36,748 bases of DNA from Haplosporangium gracile. Its lineage: Eukaryota > Mortierellomycota > Mortierellomycetes > Mortierellales > Mortierellaceae. The notes beneath the pieces are model-generated. The model had not been told where the DNA came from and ran no database searches. It saw only the letters and a list, made by a program, of their open reading frames with translations. Shown piece by piece: positions 21,165 through 30,143 of the stretch. Numbering within the stretch: position 1 is the stretch's first letter; every line of letters begins with the position of its first letter. Made by a program: the position numbers and the translations under genes. The stretch lies in the NCBI GenBank assembly GCA_015499985.1, contig JAAAUF010000371.1:1-36748 (forward strand), read 5' to 3'.

Positions 21165-21233
21165 TCAGGACATTCGATTTAGTGTTCGTTCATTCGATTT
21201 CCGAGAGATTCCCACGAAATGTATAAACATCAT
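21165..21233 (-). ncRNA. Weak candidate C/D box element in intron 1
   Basis: The minus strand has ATGATGT (21233-21227), then GTGGGAATCTC (21215-21205), antisense to the conserved 25S segment GAGAUUCCCAC, and CTGA at 21168-21165. The C box has one mismatch, no good terminal stem was found, and no clear D' box follows the match. Confidence 0.2.
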
Positions 21234-21420
21234 ATCAGCCTCGCTTCTTTGTTTGTTGTTGTATTGTGTTGCGTTTTAGTGTTGTTTGGTGGAGAGGAGA
21301 CTTACGTGTTGAAGATGAAGGAGTGCGGAAGGAGTTGTGTGGAAGAGTAAAGAGAGAAAAAAGAAGAGAAAGTTTTTCGCGCACTTGTTTATGCTCGTCG
21401 GGGAGTGGGTGGAGAATCAA

Positions 21421-21719
21421 TTAGATTTCCTGGGTGGCTTTGATCGTTATCATGTGACTATTCATATGTTCCAAAAAATGAAGAAAGGCAGGTACACCCC
21501 CAATCTTCGCGCATAAGCAGAGGCGCATAATGACGACTTTGTTCTTTACGCTCTTGGTCTTCGGAAGAGAACGCGTTTAAGCGCGGTAACAATGACATCG
21601 AGCACCAATAATGAACCATATATAAACGGCTGATTTTTCTTTTCAATCCATCACTCTCCCTATTCCCTTCTCTACCTACCTACCCACCCCTCCACCCTTC
21701 CAATAACAACAACACAACA
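21421..21719. promoter_or_regulatory. Divergent promoter, ncRNA candidate / TSPO
   Basis: Contains GAGAACGCGT at 21567-21576 (ACGCGT core), TATATAAAC-type AT-rich sequence near 21620, and a C/A-rich leader directly before the TSPO ATG. Confidence 0.45.
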
Positions 21720-22842
21720 ATGGACAACTTCTACCACTCCTCACAAAACATTCTCAACCAAAACCTGGCCCGCTACCCAGCCCTGGCCGTGGGTCTTCCC
21801 CTCGTCGGCGGCTTCCTCTCCGCCAGCCCCTCCGCAAGATATTCCACGAATTACTATAACTCCCTCGAGAAATCTTCCTGGGCGCCCCCCGCCTCTGCTT
21901 TCGGCCCTGTCTGGGCTGGTCTTTACCTCTCGATCGGCTATGCATCCCATCTGGTGTCGCTTCATACAAGTCCCACGGTCTTGACCCATCCTTCGATCCG
22001 GTCGGCTGCTCAGACTGGACTGGGGTTGTACGGATTGAATTTGGCGTTGAACTTTGCGTGGACCCCTCTTTTCTTCTGGAAGAAGCAGATCGGTGCTGCA
22101 CTCGTTACCGCTGGTGGATTGTTCGTAAGTGTTTTTTTTTTGCATATGTGTCTTTTTCTGGTTGAGATGTGTGCTGTTATTGTATGTCATGCGTCAGGAC
22201 AGAGAAGGATGCGACAGCAGGAATACCCACGACAGAAAAAAGAGAATGAATATGCAGCAAGCGCACTTTCGCCGAGTTGAAATTATTGCAGGATCATGAC
22301 TTCACTGTGTCTCATTAACGAATTTGCAACATCGATTCGTATACTTTCTCACGGATGTATTACTGCTTCACAGGAGGACTGGGGAGAGGGAGGAACGCAG
22401 CAGCAAACAAGCACTTCATAGTATTGCGTCAATTCCTCACTCGTTCTCGTTTACTCACCTCTCACAACACTTCCTCATCCAACAAACCTCAAAATAGTCG
22501 TCAGCTGTCGCAGTATCATACTACTTCTTTAAGGTCGACCAAGTCGCCGGCTACCTCACTGTCCCCTACATTGCCTGGCTCGGATACGCTACCGCCCTCA
22601 ACTATGACATCTGGATCAAGAACGCTCAGGGCCCCGCTGCAGACCACGTCCGCAAGTTTGGAAAGGACGCCAACAGACTCGGCAAGGATGTCGGTGATGC
22701 TGCCCGTCATGCCAAGTCTGGACTCAACCAAGAGGCTAAGCAGGTCAAGGACGATGCCAAGGATGCTGCGAGGTCCGCAAACCGGAGCGCCAAGAATGCA
22801 GTTAACGACGCTTCTGACCGTCTTGACCGTGAGCTTCGCTAA
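21720..22842 (+). CDS. TSPO/MBR family protein with amphipathic C-terminal extension
   Basis: Two exons: 21720-22124 and 22498-22842, 249 residues. The TspO core is clear: GLPLVGGFLSA, then KSSWAPPASAFGPVWAGLYLSIGYASH, LNLALNFAWTPLFF, and after the splice AGYLTVPYIAWLGYATALNYDIW. Five hydrophobic segments are expected. Family members bind porphyrins and cholesterol-like ligands in mitochondrial or ER membranes. The core ends at about residue 178, where most TSPO proteins stop. Here about 72 more residues follow, rich in Lys, Asp, Ala and Arg with an 11-residue-like periodicity (KFGKDANRLGKDVGDAARHAKSG and so on), similar in composition to LEA or apolipoprotein helices. An AATAAA signal is at 22945-22950. 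The TAG acceptor at 22495-22497 was chosen because it alone keeps frame. Confidence 0.92.
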
Positions 22843-22944
22843 ATCATTCTCTTTCTGTTTGAGATGTAGCAACGAGACTGCTTATTTTGATTGCACACCA
22901 CTTGTACATTTTCCATTCTTTTTTTCTCTCTAATGACTTTTCCC

Positions 22945-22950
22945 AATAAA
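22945..22950 (+). terminator. Polyadenylation signal AATAAA downstream of TSPO
   Basis: It lies 103 bases after the TSPO stop codon. The convergent gene ends at 23010, so the two 3' UTRs probably overlap. Confidence 0.5.
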
Positions 22951-23009
22951 ATGACGCTTTCTTTTACTCAATAACAAATCTGTCTGCCCAATGCCAATTG
23001 ATGCATATG

Positions 23010-25560
23010 CTACTCCACAGTGGTCATGGCGCCTTCAAGGTCACCTGCACTCAACATCCGATAAGAATGATCAAATGCCCTCCAGACCCTCCCCAACGAC
23101 TCCCCACGACAAGTGCCCGTCAAGTTCCTATGATGCAAAAAGGGGTCCACCACTCTAAATGTCGTCATTCTAGTACTCTCATGGCTCAACTCCTTGTTCG
23201 TCTTGGGCAAGAACTGTGCCCTCGCAACATGAATTGCCATCTCGGCATAAAAGAACCGTCTGGCGAAATACTCAAAGAACTCGATCAACAACCGAGCGAG
23301 GGATTTGGGGTTCGCATGACCCGTGCCCGTATGACGACCATCCTTGTTGGTGTCGAAACGGCAGTGGACCATGTCACTGCTCTTGGAGTTGACCAGGCTT
23401 GGGGTGGAGGTGATGGTCTGACTGTTGGGTAGGTTGTGGTTCAGACGGAGGGTCACTTCTGTCATTCGTTCGAAGGGTTGTTGTTGAAGGCGTGGCAGGA
23501 CAGGTTTGAAGGTCGTTCCCGTCGACTTGAGGTACCCTTCCTGCTGCAGGAACACGATCCCCATCCAGGTAAGGGCATAGGAACTCAAGTAACCTGATTT
23601 GGCGTCGTTGATCCCTTGGGCCTTGCAGATCGCTTTGACCATGTACAAAAAGGGCTTGACACGTTCGTCGATGGTAGTGTAGATCCGGATCAGTCCCGAA
23701 TTAATAACTCCCAGAGTGTTGCCGGTGTTGAGGTCACATTCCAGGCGGGAAACGGGGTCGTAAAACTTGACAATGGGGACCAGGGCGTAGGGGATACAGC
23801 GGACTTGTTGCATGTGGCCCTTGGTCTTGAGGATATCGCCGATATGGTCCATGTCGTTCAAGAGGTGGTCGTGGTCGTGAACTTTGGCGCCCGTGATACA
23901 AAAGTCGGCGTCACTGTTCTCTAGTAACAATCCGCTCACAAAGGATCTAATGTTGCATGTAACATGAGTAAAAATAATTAGTCTCTGTTTCTTTGAATGC
24001 AAACTGGATGAGAAGTGCACGTTGAAGAAGGCTGCTGACTTACCCAAAAGGTTCGACCTTCAGTTCTTCGTCAGGGAAGGCGTCTGATATGAGCTTGGTC
24101 AGAGTGCTAGTCAATTGTGCGTGGCGTTCCATAAGATCTGGTGGTGGCACCAGTTTCTATGATCGCAAATATTGATTGACAGTTAATACCTTGAACATAC
24201 ATCAGGTACTCAGTTACAAGAAACACAATATCATGCTACTCACCTTGTACTTGTTCATTATGTCGCGCGTGAGGCACCCATAAAAGGATGGGTCGGCATC
24301 TTCTGCAGGCAAGTCGATCAGCCTTAGTTCCTTATTCACACCGCTCCAATCATACAGGGCCTCCGACCGACACAAGGGTAACCATTGGACCTTGCGCTTG
24401 GCACTACCGGTGTAGTCTACCAGAGATATCGAAACCATTCTCGCAATCGCTTCCTCGATCCGCTTCATATCCTCTACATTCTGTCCTCTGCCCACTCCTT
24501 TCACTCCGCCGGCGCCGCCACCAAACGACGACTCGGAGTCGGACTCGGAGTAGTCAGTAGGAGGCTCAGTGTCCTTCACGTACATCCCAAAGAAAGTTGT
24601 CGCGCCTCCGGCAACGTTGGTTCGCTCCAGGTTGCGCTCATAGTTCTTTCGACGGATCCGACCATTGAACCGACGCGTGTATTTTCTAACACCCTTGATG
24701 CCTTTCAGACCGACGTCATGTTCACCGCCACCATCCTCAGCCTCAGCACCAGCAGCAGAGTCGTCGTTGCGACGACGTGGGATCTTGTCGGCGCCCATGT
24801 TCCGGATGTCGACAATCTCGCCTCCAGACCCATTGTGATACCAGACTCGCTTCCGGAGGTGCGCAATAATCATCGCAATCATGTCCTGCGAATGCTTATA
24901 GACCCCAAAATAGTTCCTAGCAAACGTGTCCTGATGACTCTGCGACCCCTGCCGCCCACTCAGAGTCGGGCCCATGTACCCGACATTCTTTTGCCCCTGT
25001 TCAAACCCATGATCGACCTCATCATAGTCGCTCAAGTCCTCCTCATTAATCTCCTCAACTTCATCGTCATCGCCAAAGTCGTTAAACACCTGATTGTGCG
25101 AGGGGAAGATCTCATAGGTCCCGGCATGGTCCAAAGCGTAGGCTCGGACACCCTTCCCGGTGAGGAGCTTGGATTTGAGGAGATAGGTTGCATAGGGAGC
25201 CAGGTTGGGTTCGGCAAGGAACTTTGGTTCGAGACAGAGTCGGTAGGCGGTCAGGAAATCGTGGGCGAGCTCTTCGTATTGGATGGGGAAGTCGTACTTT
25301 TTGAGGCTCTCGAGACGGTGGACCGCGCGCTCGTAGAGGATTGTGTCGTACAGGATCCCGACGAATTCACCGTCGTCCTGGTCGACCAGGTCCTTGAGAC
25401 TNNNNNNNNNNGAGTTATCAGAGGTGATGGAAGCAGGTGCAGGAGTGGTGGGACTGATTTGGGTTGCGGTGGTGGCGGTGGTGCGGGGAGTAGCAGTAGG
25501 AGTTGAGTTGGAAGAGACGCCCTTGTTGTTGCTGCGAGAGTTGGTGTTTCTGGGAGTCAT
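23010..25560 (-). CDS. Cid1-type terminal nucleotidyltransferase (poly(A)/poly(U) polymerase)
   Basis: Three exons: 25560-24244, 24156-24044 and 23946-23010, 788 residues counting the N gap. The catalytic core starts at the second splice: GSFVSGLLLENSDADF has the Gly-Ser and the first two metal-binding Asp (489, 491), and RLECDLNTGN carries the third (548). A central domain (ALTWMGIVFLQQEGYL) and a PAP-associated block (DPFLHHRNLTGT) follow. Such enzymes add U or A to RNA 3' ends. The first roughly 440 residues are not a known domain to me: an acidic linker (DDDEVEEINEEDLSDYDEVD), a helical block near the start, and a Tyr/Trp/Arg-rich part (KRKVQWLPLCRSEALYDW). Ten Ns at 25402-25411 interrupt exon 1; the frame is the same on both sides if the gap is truly 10 bases. 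U versus A preference cannot be told. Confidence 0.88.
25402..25411. other. Assembly gap of 10 N
   Basis: Ten undetermined bases inside exon 1 of the nucleotidyltransferase gene, about codons 50-53. The true gap length may differ from ten. Confidence 0.99.
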
Positions 25561-26369
25561 TGCGAAAGGAATCGAGTTTTTTTTTTTGCTCTTGGTGGTG
25601 AATGAGGAATGAGTCAACAGGGAGACAAGAAAAGAAAAAGGAAAAGGAAAGAGAAGCTAAAGACAAGTAAAGTAAGGGCCTTGAAGAACAATAACGAGTA
25701 TGCTTGTGTGTGTGCGTGGGATCAAAAACCGAGAAGGGGCGGAGTCACCTCGGACGAGGTGAATCCGCAGTAGGGCAGCAAAGGAAAAGTGATCAAATTT
25801 TCAAGTGACAGTTTGCAATTGAACATTTGGTGGCAAATGGACCTTTGAACCTTCTTTTTTGTTCATGAGAGGGTGCCCCTTTTTTTCATCTTTACGACAA
25901 ACGAGCGTGCTTGGACCTTCGTCTCTATCTCTCCCTACACGCCGCTCTTTTCGCAAAAAAAAATAAACATGTTCACCCAGGGACGAACCAACCAGTATTT
26001 GATTTTCGCGCAGGGTTGTCGGTGATTGTCACGAAGGGGCCAAAGTCGTAGAGTAGGATTCGTCATGGGATCGAGAGTGAGCTGTGGCCTGTCGGTCCAA
26101 AGAGTGAGTCATAATTGTAGTTGGAGAAATCTTCCCTAGTAGGGATTTGGCTTGCCGGTGTCTGTCTTTTGAGAATGGCGAACCCAGACCAAAAAAGTGA
26201 TTTGTTCATGGCCTTGAGGAAAAAAACAGAGAAAAGAGATAGCCTATTAAAAATGAAGTTGGTGTTGCATCTAACAGTGGGTGCTCGTCGTCGTTGTTAC
26301 TTGTTCGTTTGACATCGCTTGCTTTGCTGATCAGCCGACCTTGTTTGCTCATGCTTTTTGTCATCCACT
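25561..26369. other. Intergenic region
   Basis: Promoter and leader of the nucleotidyltransferase gene on its left part. The rest shows no convincing gene, repeat or RNA fold. A short plus-strand frame at 26121-26312 has no recognisable composition. Confidence 0.45.
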
Positions 26370-26916
26370 CTACATTAAAAGCACTGTGTAATTCTTCAAA
26401 AAATAGAATGAAATTGGGGCAACGAGCAGTTTGCTAATGTAAGCAGAAGTACCTTGCTGCAACTTTCGCTTTGGCTGCATTGAGCGCTCCATCTTGTCGT
26501 CACCATTAATGTCGTACTCCAACAGCCCTGAAGCTCTCGAGGTATCCTTTAGACTGGCATCCTGCACAACCCTTGCAGTCTTCGTGGCCATGATGTCAAA
26601 ATTGGTCTTTGTCTCACCTCGCTCCATCATCAGGATGTGGTTTGTCCAGAACCGCCGCAGACTGTGCTTCTTGAATGTGTTGTACGCTGCATTCAACGAC
26701 TGTCGGCGCAAGGTTATGAACTCTGTGGAGTCCATTAAGGATCTATAGGCGTCTTGTGCATCCTGCAAGTCGGACAGTTTGAACTTTCGGACAAAGGAAG
26801 AGAATGAGACGTGCTCTTTTTCACATTGCTCCAAGGCCCAAGAGATATCTCCTAAGGAAGATCGTCTTCAGATCGTCATTCGGTTCTTCCTGATTATTTC
26901 AGTCACTCTCCTCCAT
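26370..26916 (-). CDS. Hypothetical protein, possibly truncated member of a fungal family
   Basis: The solid part is an open frame 26851-26370 reading DISWALEQCEKEHVSFSSFVRKFKLSDLQDAQDAY onward, with Lys/Arg-rich helices and MMERGETKTNFDIMATKTARVVQ. A TTAG acceptor sits just upstream, and a 10-nt first exon (ATG at 26916 to 26907, donor GTGACT) would join in frame to give 163 residues. That first exon is weak. The C-terminus (FYFLKNYTVLLM) reads like intron or non-coding sequence after a GTACTT donor-like site, so the gene is probably truncated or has further exons I could not place. I have an impression of a repeated, uncharacterised Mortierella family, but cannot confirm it. It may be a pseudogene. 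Confidence 0.4.
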
Positions 26917-27132
26917 TGACTGATTAATCACGGAGGACGACAAGGCACTCATGTCGATACCCTTGGGAATAGGAAATTTAGTGAGACTCAGACGTGCAGA
27001 AAGAAAAGAAGTATAAGGATAATTATTAGAGGAGTTCAAGCTGTGCAGCTTACCATGTGGATTAAGGGAGGCAAGTTAGAAAGGAGCGCCTCCGGTATGT
27101 GCATACGCCAGCACGTATGTATCTTGGCCGAA

Positions 27133-27405
27133 TCAATTATCACGGTCACCTCCCCAATCGGCGTGGCACAGAACGCATCCATTAACCACGCTTACACCTA
27201 AAGGAGAACCGTTTGTTTGACAATGAGCGCCATTCCTCTGCCGCTGCAGTTTCACTGCATGGATCCAACAGTTTGATGGTACAACCTGATTCTGGAGGGG
27301 AACAAACTGAAGGTTATCCGCCATGCGACCACATCCCCGCTTGACGTTGGCACCGACGAGTCCGTTAACCACGTTATTACAAGCTAAAAGACGCCGACCT
27401 AACAT
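27133..27405 (-). CDS. Small Cys-containing ORF, hypothetical
   Basis: 90 residues from an ATG at 27405, with six Cys (CNNVVNG, RGCGR, NCW, HCQ, GCVLC). Two segments, NNVVNGLVGANV and GVSVVNGCV, resemble each other and recall short beta-type surface-protein repeats such as chaplins, but no signal peptide precedes them. CTTTTAG directly before the CNNVV block could be a splice acceptor, so this may be exon 2 of a secreted protein whose first exon I could not find. Equally it may be a decayed gene or a chance frame. Confidence 0.25.
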   Translation of the reverse strand: MLGRRLLACNNVVNGLVGANVKRGCGRMADNLQFVPLQNQVVPSNCWIHAVKLQRQRNGAHCQTNGSPLGVSVVNGCVLCHADWGGDRDN

Positions 27406-27977
27406 AATAAGAATTCCATGTAGCTCAAATTTGCATGATCAAGTACCTTTGCTTGGTGAGGGGAGGGGATAGTCGGAAGAGAGCCACAGGTGTAAAACGA
27501 GAGAGAGAGAGAAAGTAGAGAGAGTAGAGAGAGTAGAGAGAGTAGAGGTGAGTAGAGGTGTGTGTATGTGTATGTGTAAGTAAGAAGTAAGAAAGGTTAG
27601 TCTCACTGCCAGCCCATTTTCACTTTACGTGGGTCGTGATCTTATCCCGAAGCCTTCACGAACGTAAAGGTCTGGAGGAATACAAGGGATAGACATGCCT
27701 GCACACGAAATTTCCATCCTAAAAAGGAAATAATCTTTGACAGGCAGTGAGAGCACCTCACATCTCTTTGCTTTTCGACTTTATTTTCCCTTGTCGCTCC
27801 CAATCCCTTTCCTTTTGCCACCATTTCTACACCTTCATCGCCTTTGCCACCGTTCTCACGCCCTTTTCATCCCTTCTCGTTTTTGCTTTTAACCCCGAAC
27901 CTACCTCTAGCCTTCTCCACAACCTTCACTCTCTTTACAACCCTCACTTTCTTTTTCCCTTCCCTTTCTTTTCACCA
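27406..27977. other. Intergenic region with GA-rich minisatellite
   Basis: Contains a 9-bp tandem repeat (AGTAGAGAG units, about 27514-27560) and, from 27760, a strongly CT-rich stretch that is probably the leader of the Crinkler-like gene. A plus-strand frame continues upstream of its ATG but reads as Phe/Ser/Pro low complexity. Confidence 0.5.
27514..27560. repeat. AGTAGAGAG minisatellite
   Basis: About four to five near-perfect 9-bp units followed by a variant containing GGTG. Confidence 0.8.
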
Positions 27978-28325
27978 ATGCTTCACAACACCAGGACTGA
28001 AGACTGCCTGAACGTGTTCTGTCTCGTTGATGGCGAACCCCAGTCGAACGTCTTTTCCGTCAAACCTACACCATCAGACACCGTTGATGATCTCAAGGTG
28101 CTCATCAGTGCCAGACTGGAAACCGACACGCTCTCCAAGGACCTCACACTCTGGCACGTCTCCATCCCTGACGACGACGACAACAGCCTTCCTGTTCTGC
28201 TCGACTCTGTGCCTGAAAATAAGACACTCAAGGCAACCAGCAAGCTTTTCAGGGACTTTGAAACTGAACTAGCAGAATGTACCCAACCAGTTTTAAGCAG
28301 GTTTTCGTTGCGGCTCAAAGCCTAA
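27978..28325 (+). CDS. Crinkler (CRN)-type N-terminal domain, stand-alone or truncated
   Basis: 115 residues. LNVFCLVDGEPQSNVFSV, DTVDDLKVLISARL, LTLWHVSIPDDD and the KLFRDFETELAE end match the ubiquitin-like N-terminal header of Crinkler proteins (LxLFCLVDGE...LTLWxVSIP), known from oomycetes, chytrids, glomeromycetes and Mortierella. In full proteins the header is followed by a family-specific C-terminal domain after a motif like HIIVQRP. Here the header ends in CTQPVLSRFSLRLKA and a stop, so the effector half is missing. There is no signal peptide, which is usual for fungal CRNs. An intron beginning after the header cannot be excluded, but no C-terminal domain is visible in the next 500 bases. 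Truncation or pseudogene formation is the simplest reading. Confidence 0.75.
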   Translation: MLHNTRTEDCLNVFCLVDGEPQSNVFSVKPTPSDTVDDLKVLISARLETDTLSKDLTLWHVSIPDDDDNSLPVLLDSVPENKTLKATSKLFRDFETELAECTQPVLSRFSLRLKA

Positions 28326-28892
28326 GGATAGGCTGTGCTTTCTTTTTCTTATTCATAGTGATCGTTATCGATTCTACTTCTTCATTCTCCTTTTTTCAAA
28401 TGCTCACTTTTTCACCACGTCAAGTAAAAAAAAATGTCGGAGAAGAAGGTGCTGATGTCCTCATCGTCGGTGCTAGAAATACTCTCCCATGGTACGGTAC
28501 TGTACCAATCTAGGTCCTGAAATAGACCATCTGCCCTGCCCATTCTAGCATTTAAACGAGGGCAAAGCGGCTCAGCTGCTTAATAGTGGCCGCAATGGCA
28601 GATCGAACAAAAAGTGAAGGAACGAGGAGAAGATACAAAAAAATATATGTGGCGGTGATGGATCTAACTGTTGAGGAGAGGTCAGTTTCGCCTGCAGCTC
28701 ACAGACACCTTGTACTATACATTCCGTCTATGCGTTCGGAGCTTGGCAGACGTATCGCCACAATGGGCTCAAATATGTACAACGCGTTTTAATTTTACAC
28801 AACTCGTTATTCATTACTGCGTGTCAGACTTGGTCAAGTCAAGGAACAGTAGAGGATGGTCTCGTGTCGATTTAGTCACCTCCACATCCACC
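28326..28892. other. Intergenic region with possible decayed fragment
   Basis: A plus-strand stretch at 28443-28513 reads EEGADVLIVGARNTLPW and then a stop, similar to the start of FAD-dependent oxidoreductases but with Arg in place of a key Gly. It has no continuation. The remaining sequence shows no gene. Confidence 0.35.
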
Positions 28893-29450
28893 TCAAAATC
28901 CTCCTCCTCCACCGCCATCGCCACATCCTCCGCCACCGCCACCGCCATCGCCACATCCTCCTCCTCCGCCACCACCATCGCCACATCCTTCTCCTCCGCC
29001 ACCACCATCGCCACATCCTCCTCCTCCACTATCGCCACCCCCTCCTGACAACCCACCACCGTAGTAATAGCTTGGCGAGGATGTGTACCCACCTCCTCCG
29101 GAGCGGTGACCCGACGATGACGAGCTCTTGTAGTTGTTTCTTGGAGTATTCGACGTCGTAGGTTTGGCCTTGGATGCAGCCGTGGTAATAATCTTGGGCT
29201 TGGATGCAGGAGCAGACCGAGGAGTTACTGTGGTGGTGGTAGTATCCACAGAAGGGATGGTGACCAAGATGCCAGGTTTGACATTGCTCGACTTCTCGGT
29301 GACAATGTTGTTGCTCTTGTGGTGGGCGGTGGTGGTGGTGGTGGGAGGGCGTTCGCCTCTCTTGAGACAGCGGATGAGGAGGTAAATGAGGATCAAGACG
29401 GCGGCCACGGATCCTAGAACGATACCGACAATTGCGCCCGTTGAAAGCAT
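28893..29450 (-). CDS. Single-pass membrane protein with Gly-rich repeat tail
   Basis: Single exon, 185 residues. A hydrophobic segment at residues about 5-26 (GAIVGIVLGSVAAVLILIYLLI) is followed by RCLKRGER, so the N-terminus is probably outside and the tail cytoplasmic. The middle is Thr/Ser/Lys-rich and disordered. The last roughly 60 residues are Gly/Tyr-rich and end in about four copies of a 10-residue unit of the type GCGDGGGGGG. The DNA under the tail is a 30-bp minisatellite. It is the first of three minus-strand single-pass membrane genes. The family is not recognised; mid-protein TM regions of this kind also occur in fungal wall-sensor proteins, but the ectodomain here is only four residues. 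Confidence 0.7.
   Translation of the reverse strand: MLSTGAIVGIVLGSVAAVLILIYLLIRCLKRGERPPTTTTTAHHKSNNIVTEKSSNVKPGILVTIPSVDTTTTTVTPRSAPASKPKIITTAASKAKPTTSNTPRNNYKSSSSSGHRSGGGGYTSSPSYYYGGGLSGGGGDSGGGGCGDGGGGGEGCGDGGGGGGGCGDGGGGGGGCGDGGGGGGF
28910..29045. repeat. 30-bp minisatellite coding Gly-Cys-Gly-Asp repeats
   Basis: On the plus strand a unit of CCGCCACCACCATCGCCACA plus ten more bases (CCT/CCG triplets) is repeated about four times with small changes. It is in frame with the Gly-rich tail. Confidence 0.8.
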
Positions 29451-30143
29451 TGCTGAGCTGCTGCTGCTGTTGATTTTATTGTCGTTGTTGCTGTGTGTAC
29501 AATGACAGTGGTTGTGGTGTGAGTCGTTCTGTTGTTGAATAATTGTTGAAAAGGATGATTTGTTGGATTTGATGATGAATGAAAAATGGAGCGCGATCAG
29601 CTCTCTTTTATATTTTTTTTTTCACTCTTTTATACTCTTACATGCTTGAGCTCAAGAATGACATACAAAAGAGGGGATCCTCACATATGATTGATAGAAT
29701 ATTCATCAATGAGAATTCATAGTTTGTTTCTTGCTGCGTCCACTTCCTTCGTCTTCTTTCTGTATGACGAGGTGGATGGGATGCATGCGCATGCACTTCT
29801 CTCGTACACCTTTCTCTCCCCTACTTTTGCCGCTTTGTGCAACAGTCGATTCGACTCTATAAAAAAAACGGCCATTGCGCTAAAATATCCCAATGCGAGA
29901 GATGAAAAAAACAGTATATTTTTGTTTGTTTGCACCGCATGACCCAAATCCCACTCTTCTTCCCTCCTCCTCCCCCTTTCTGACCGGGGAATATTAAGTA
30001 TAAAGTTTTCTTACAAACACATATGAGGATCCTCGCTCTACGTCAGAGTCGATCAAGGGATCCCGGTAATCCGAGTATGTCAAAAAACAGTCCGTATTTT
30101 TGTACTAATGGACAAAGAGGGAGCAAATAGAAGAAGGAGGATA
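29451..30143. other. Intergenic region
   Basis: Leader/promoter of the Gly-rich membrane gene on the left, 3' UTR of the next minus-strand gene on the right. A plus-strand frame at 29691-29942 has no recognisable features. Nothing else was seen. Confidence 0.45.

Larger units (their letters stand above)
20640..21420 (-). ncRNA. Possible spliced non-coding RNA (snoRNA host-like)
   Basis: On the minus strand the features of a three-exon transcript are visible with no usable reading frame. A CT-rich leader without any ATG ends at a GTAAG donor (exon end 21306). A CAG acceptor opens a 36-nt exon (21007-20972) ending at GTAAGG. A branch-like GCTAAT and a CTCTTAG acceptor open a last exon (from 20703) with AATAAA at 20646-20641. 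Introns are about 298 and 268 nt. Each holds a box-C-like ATGATG followed by an 11-nt match antisense to conserved rRNA. The layout resembles snoRNA host genes such as GAS5/UHG. Transcription is inferred from sequence alone. Confidence 0.35.

Noticed and set aside
24385..25506. 373-codon plus-strand frame
   Set aside because: It is exactly antisense to exon 1 of the nucleotidyltransferase, which has motifs and splice sites.
28814..29161. Apparent repeat array that could suggest CRISPR
   Set aside because: The 30-bp units are contiguous with no spacers and lie in frame in a eukaryotic Gly-rich protein.
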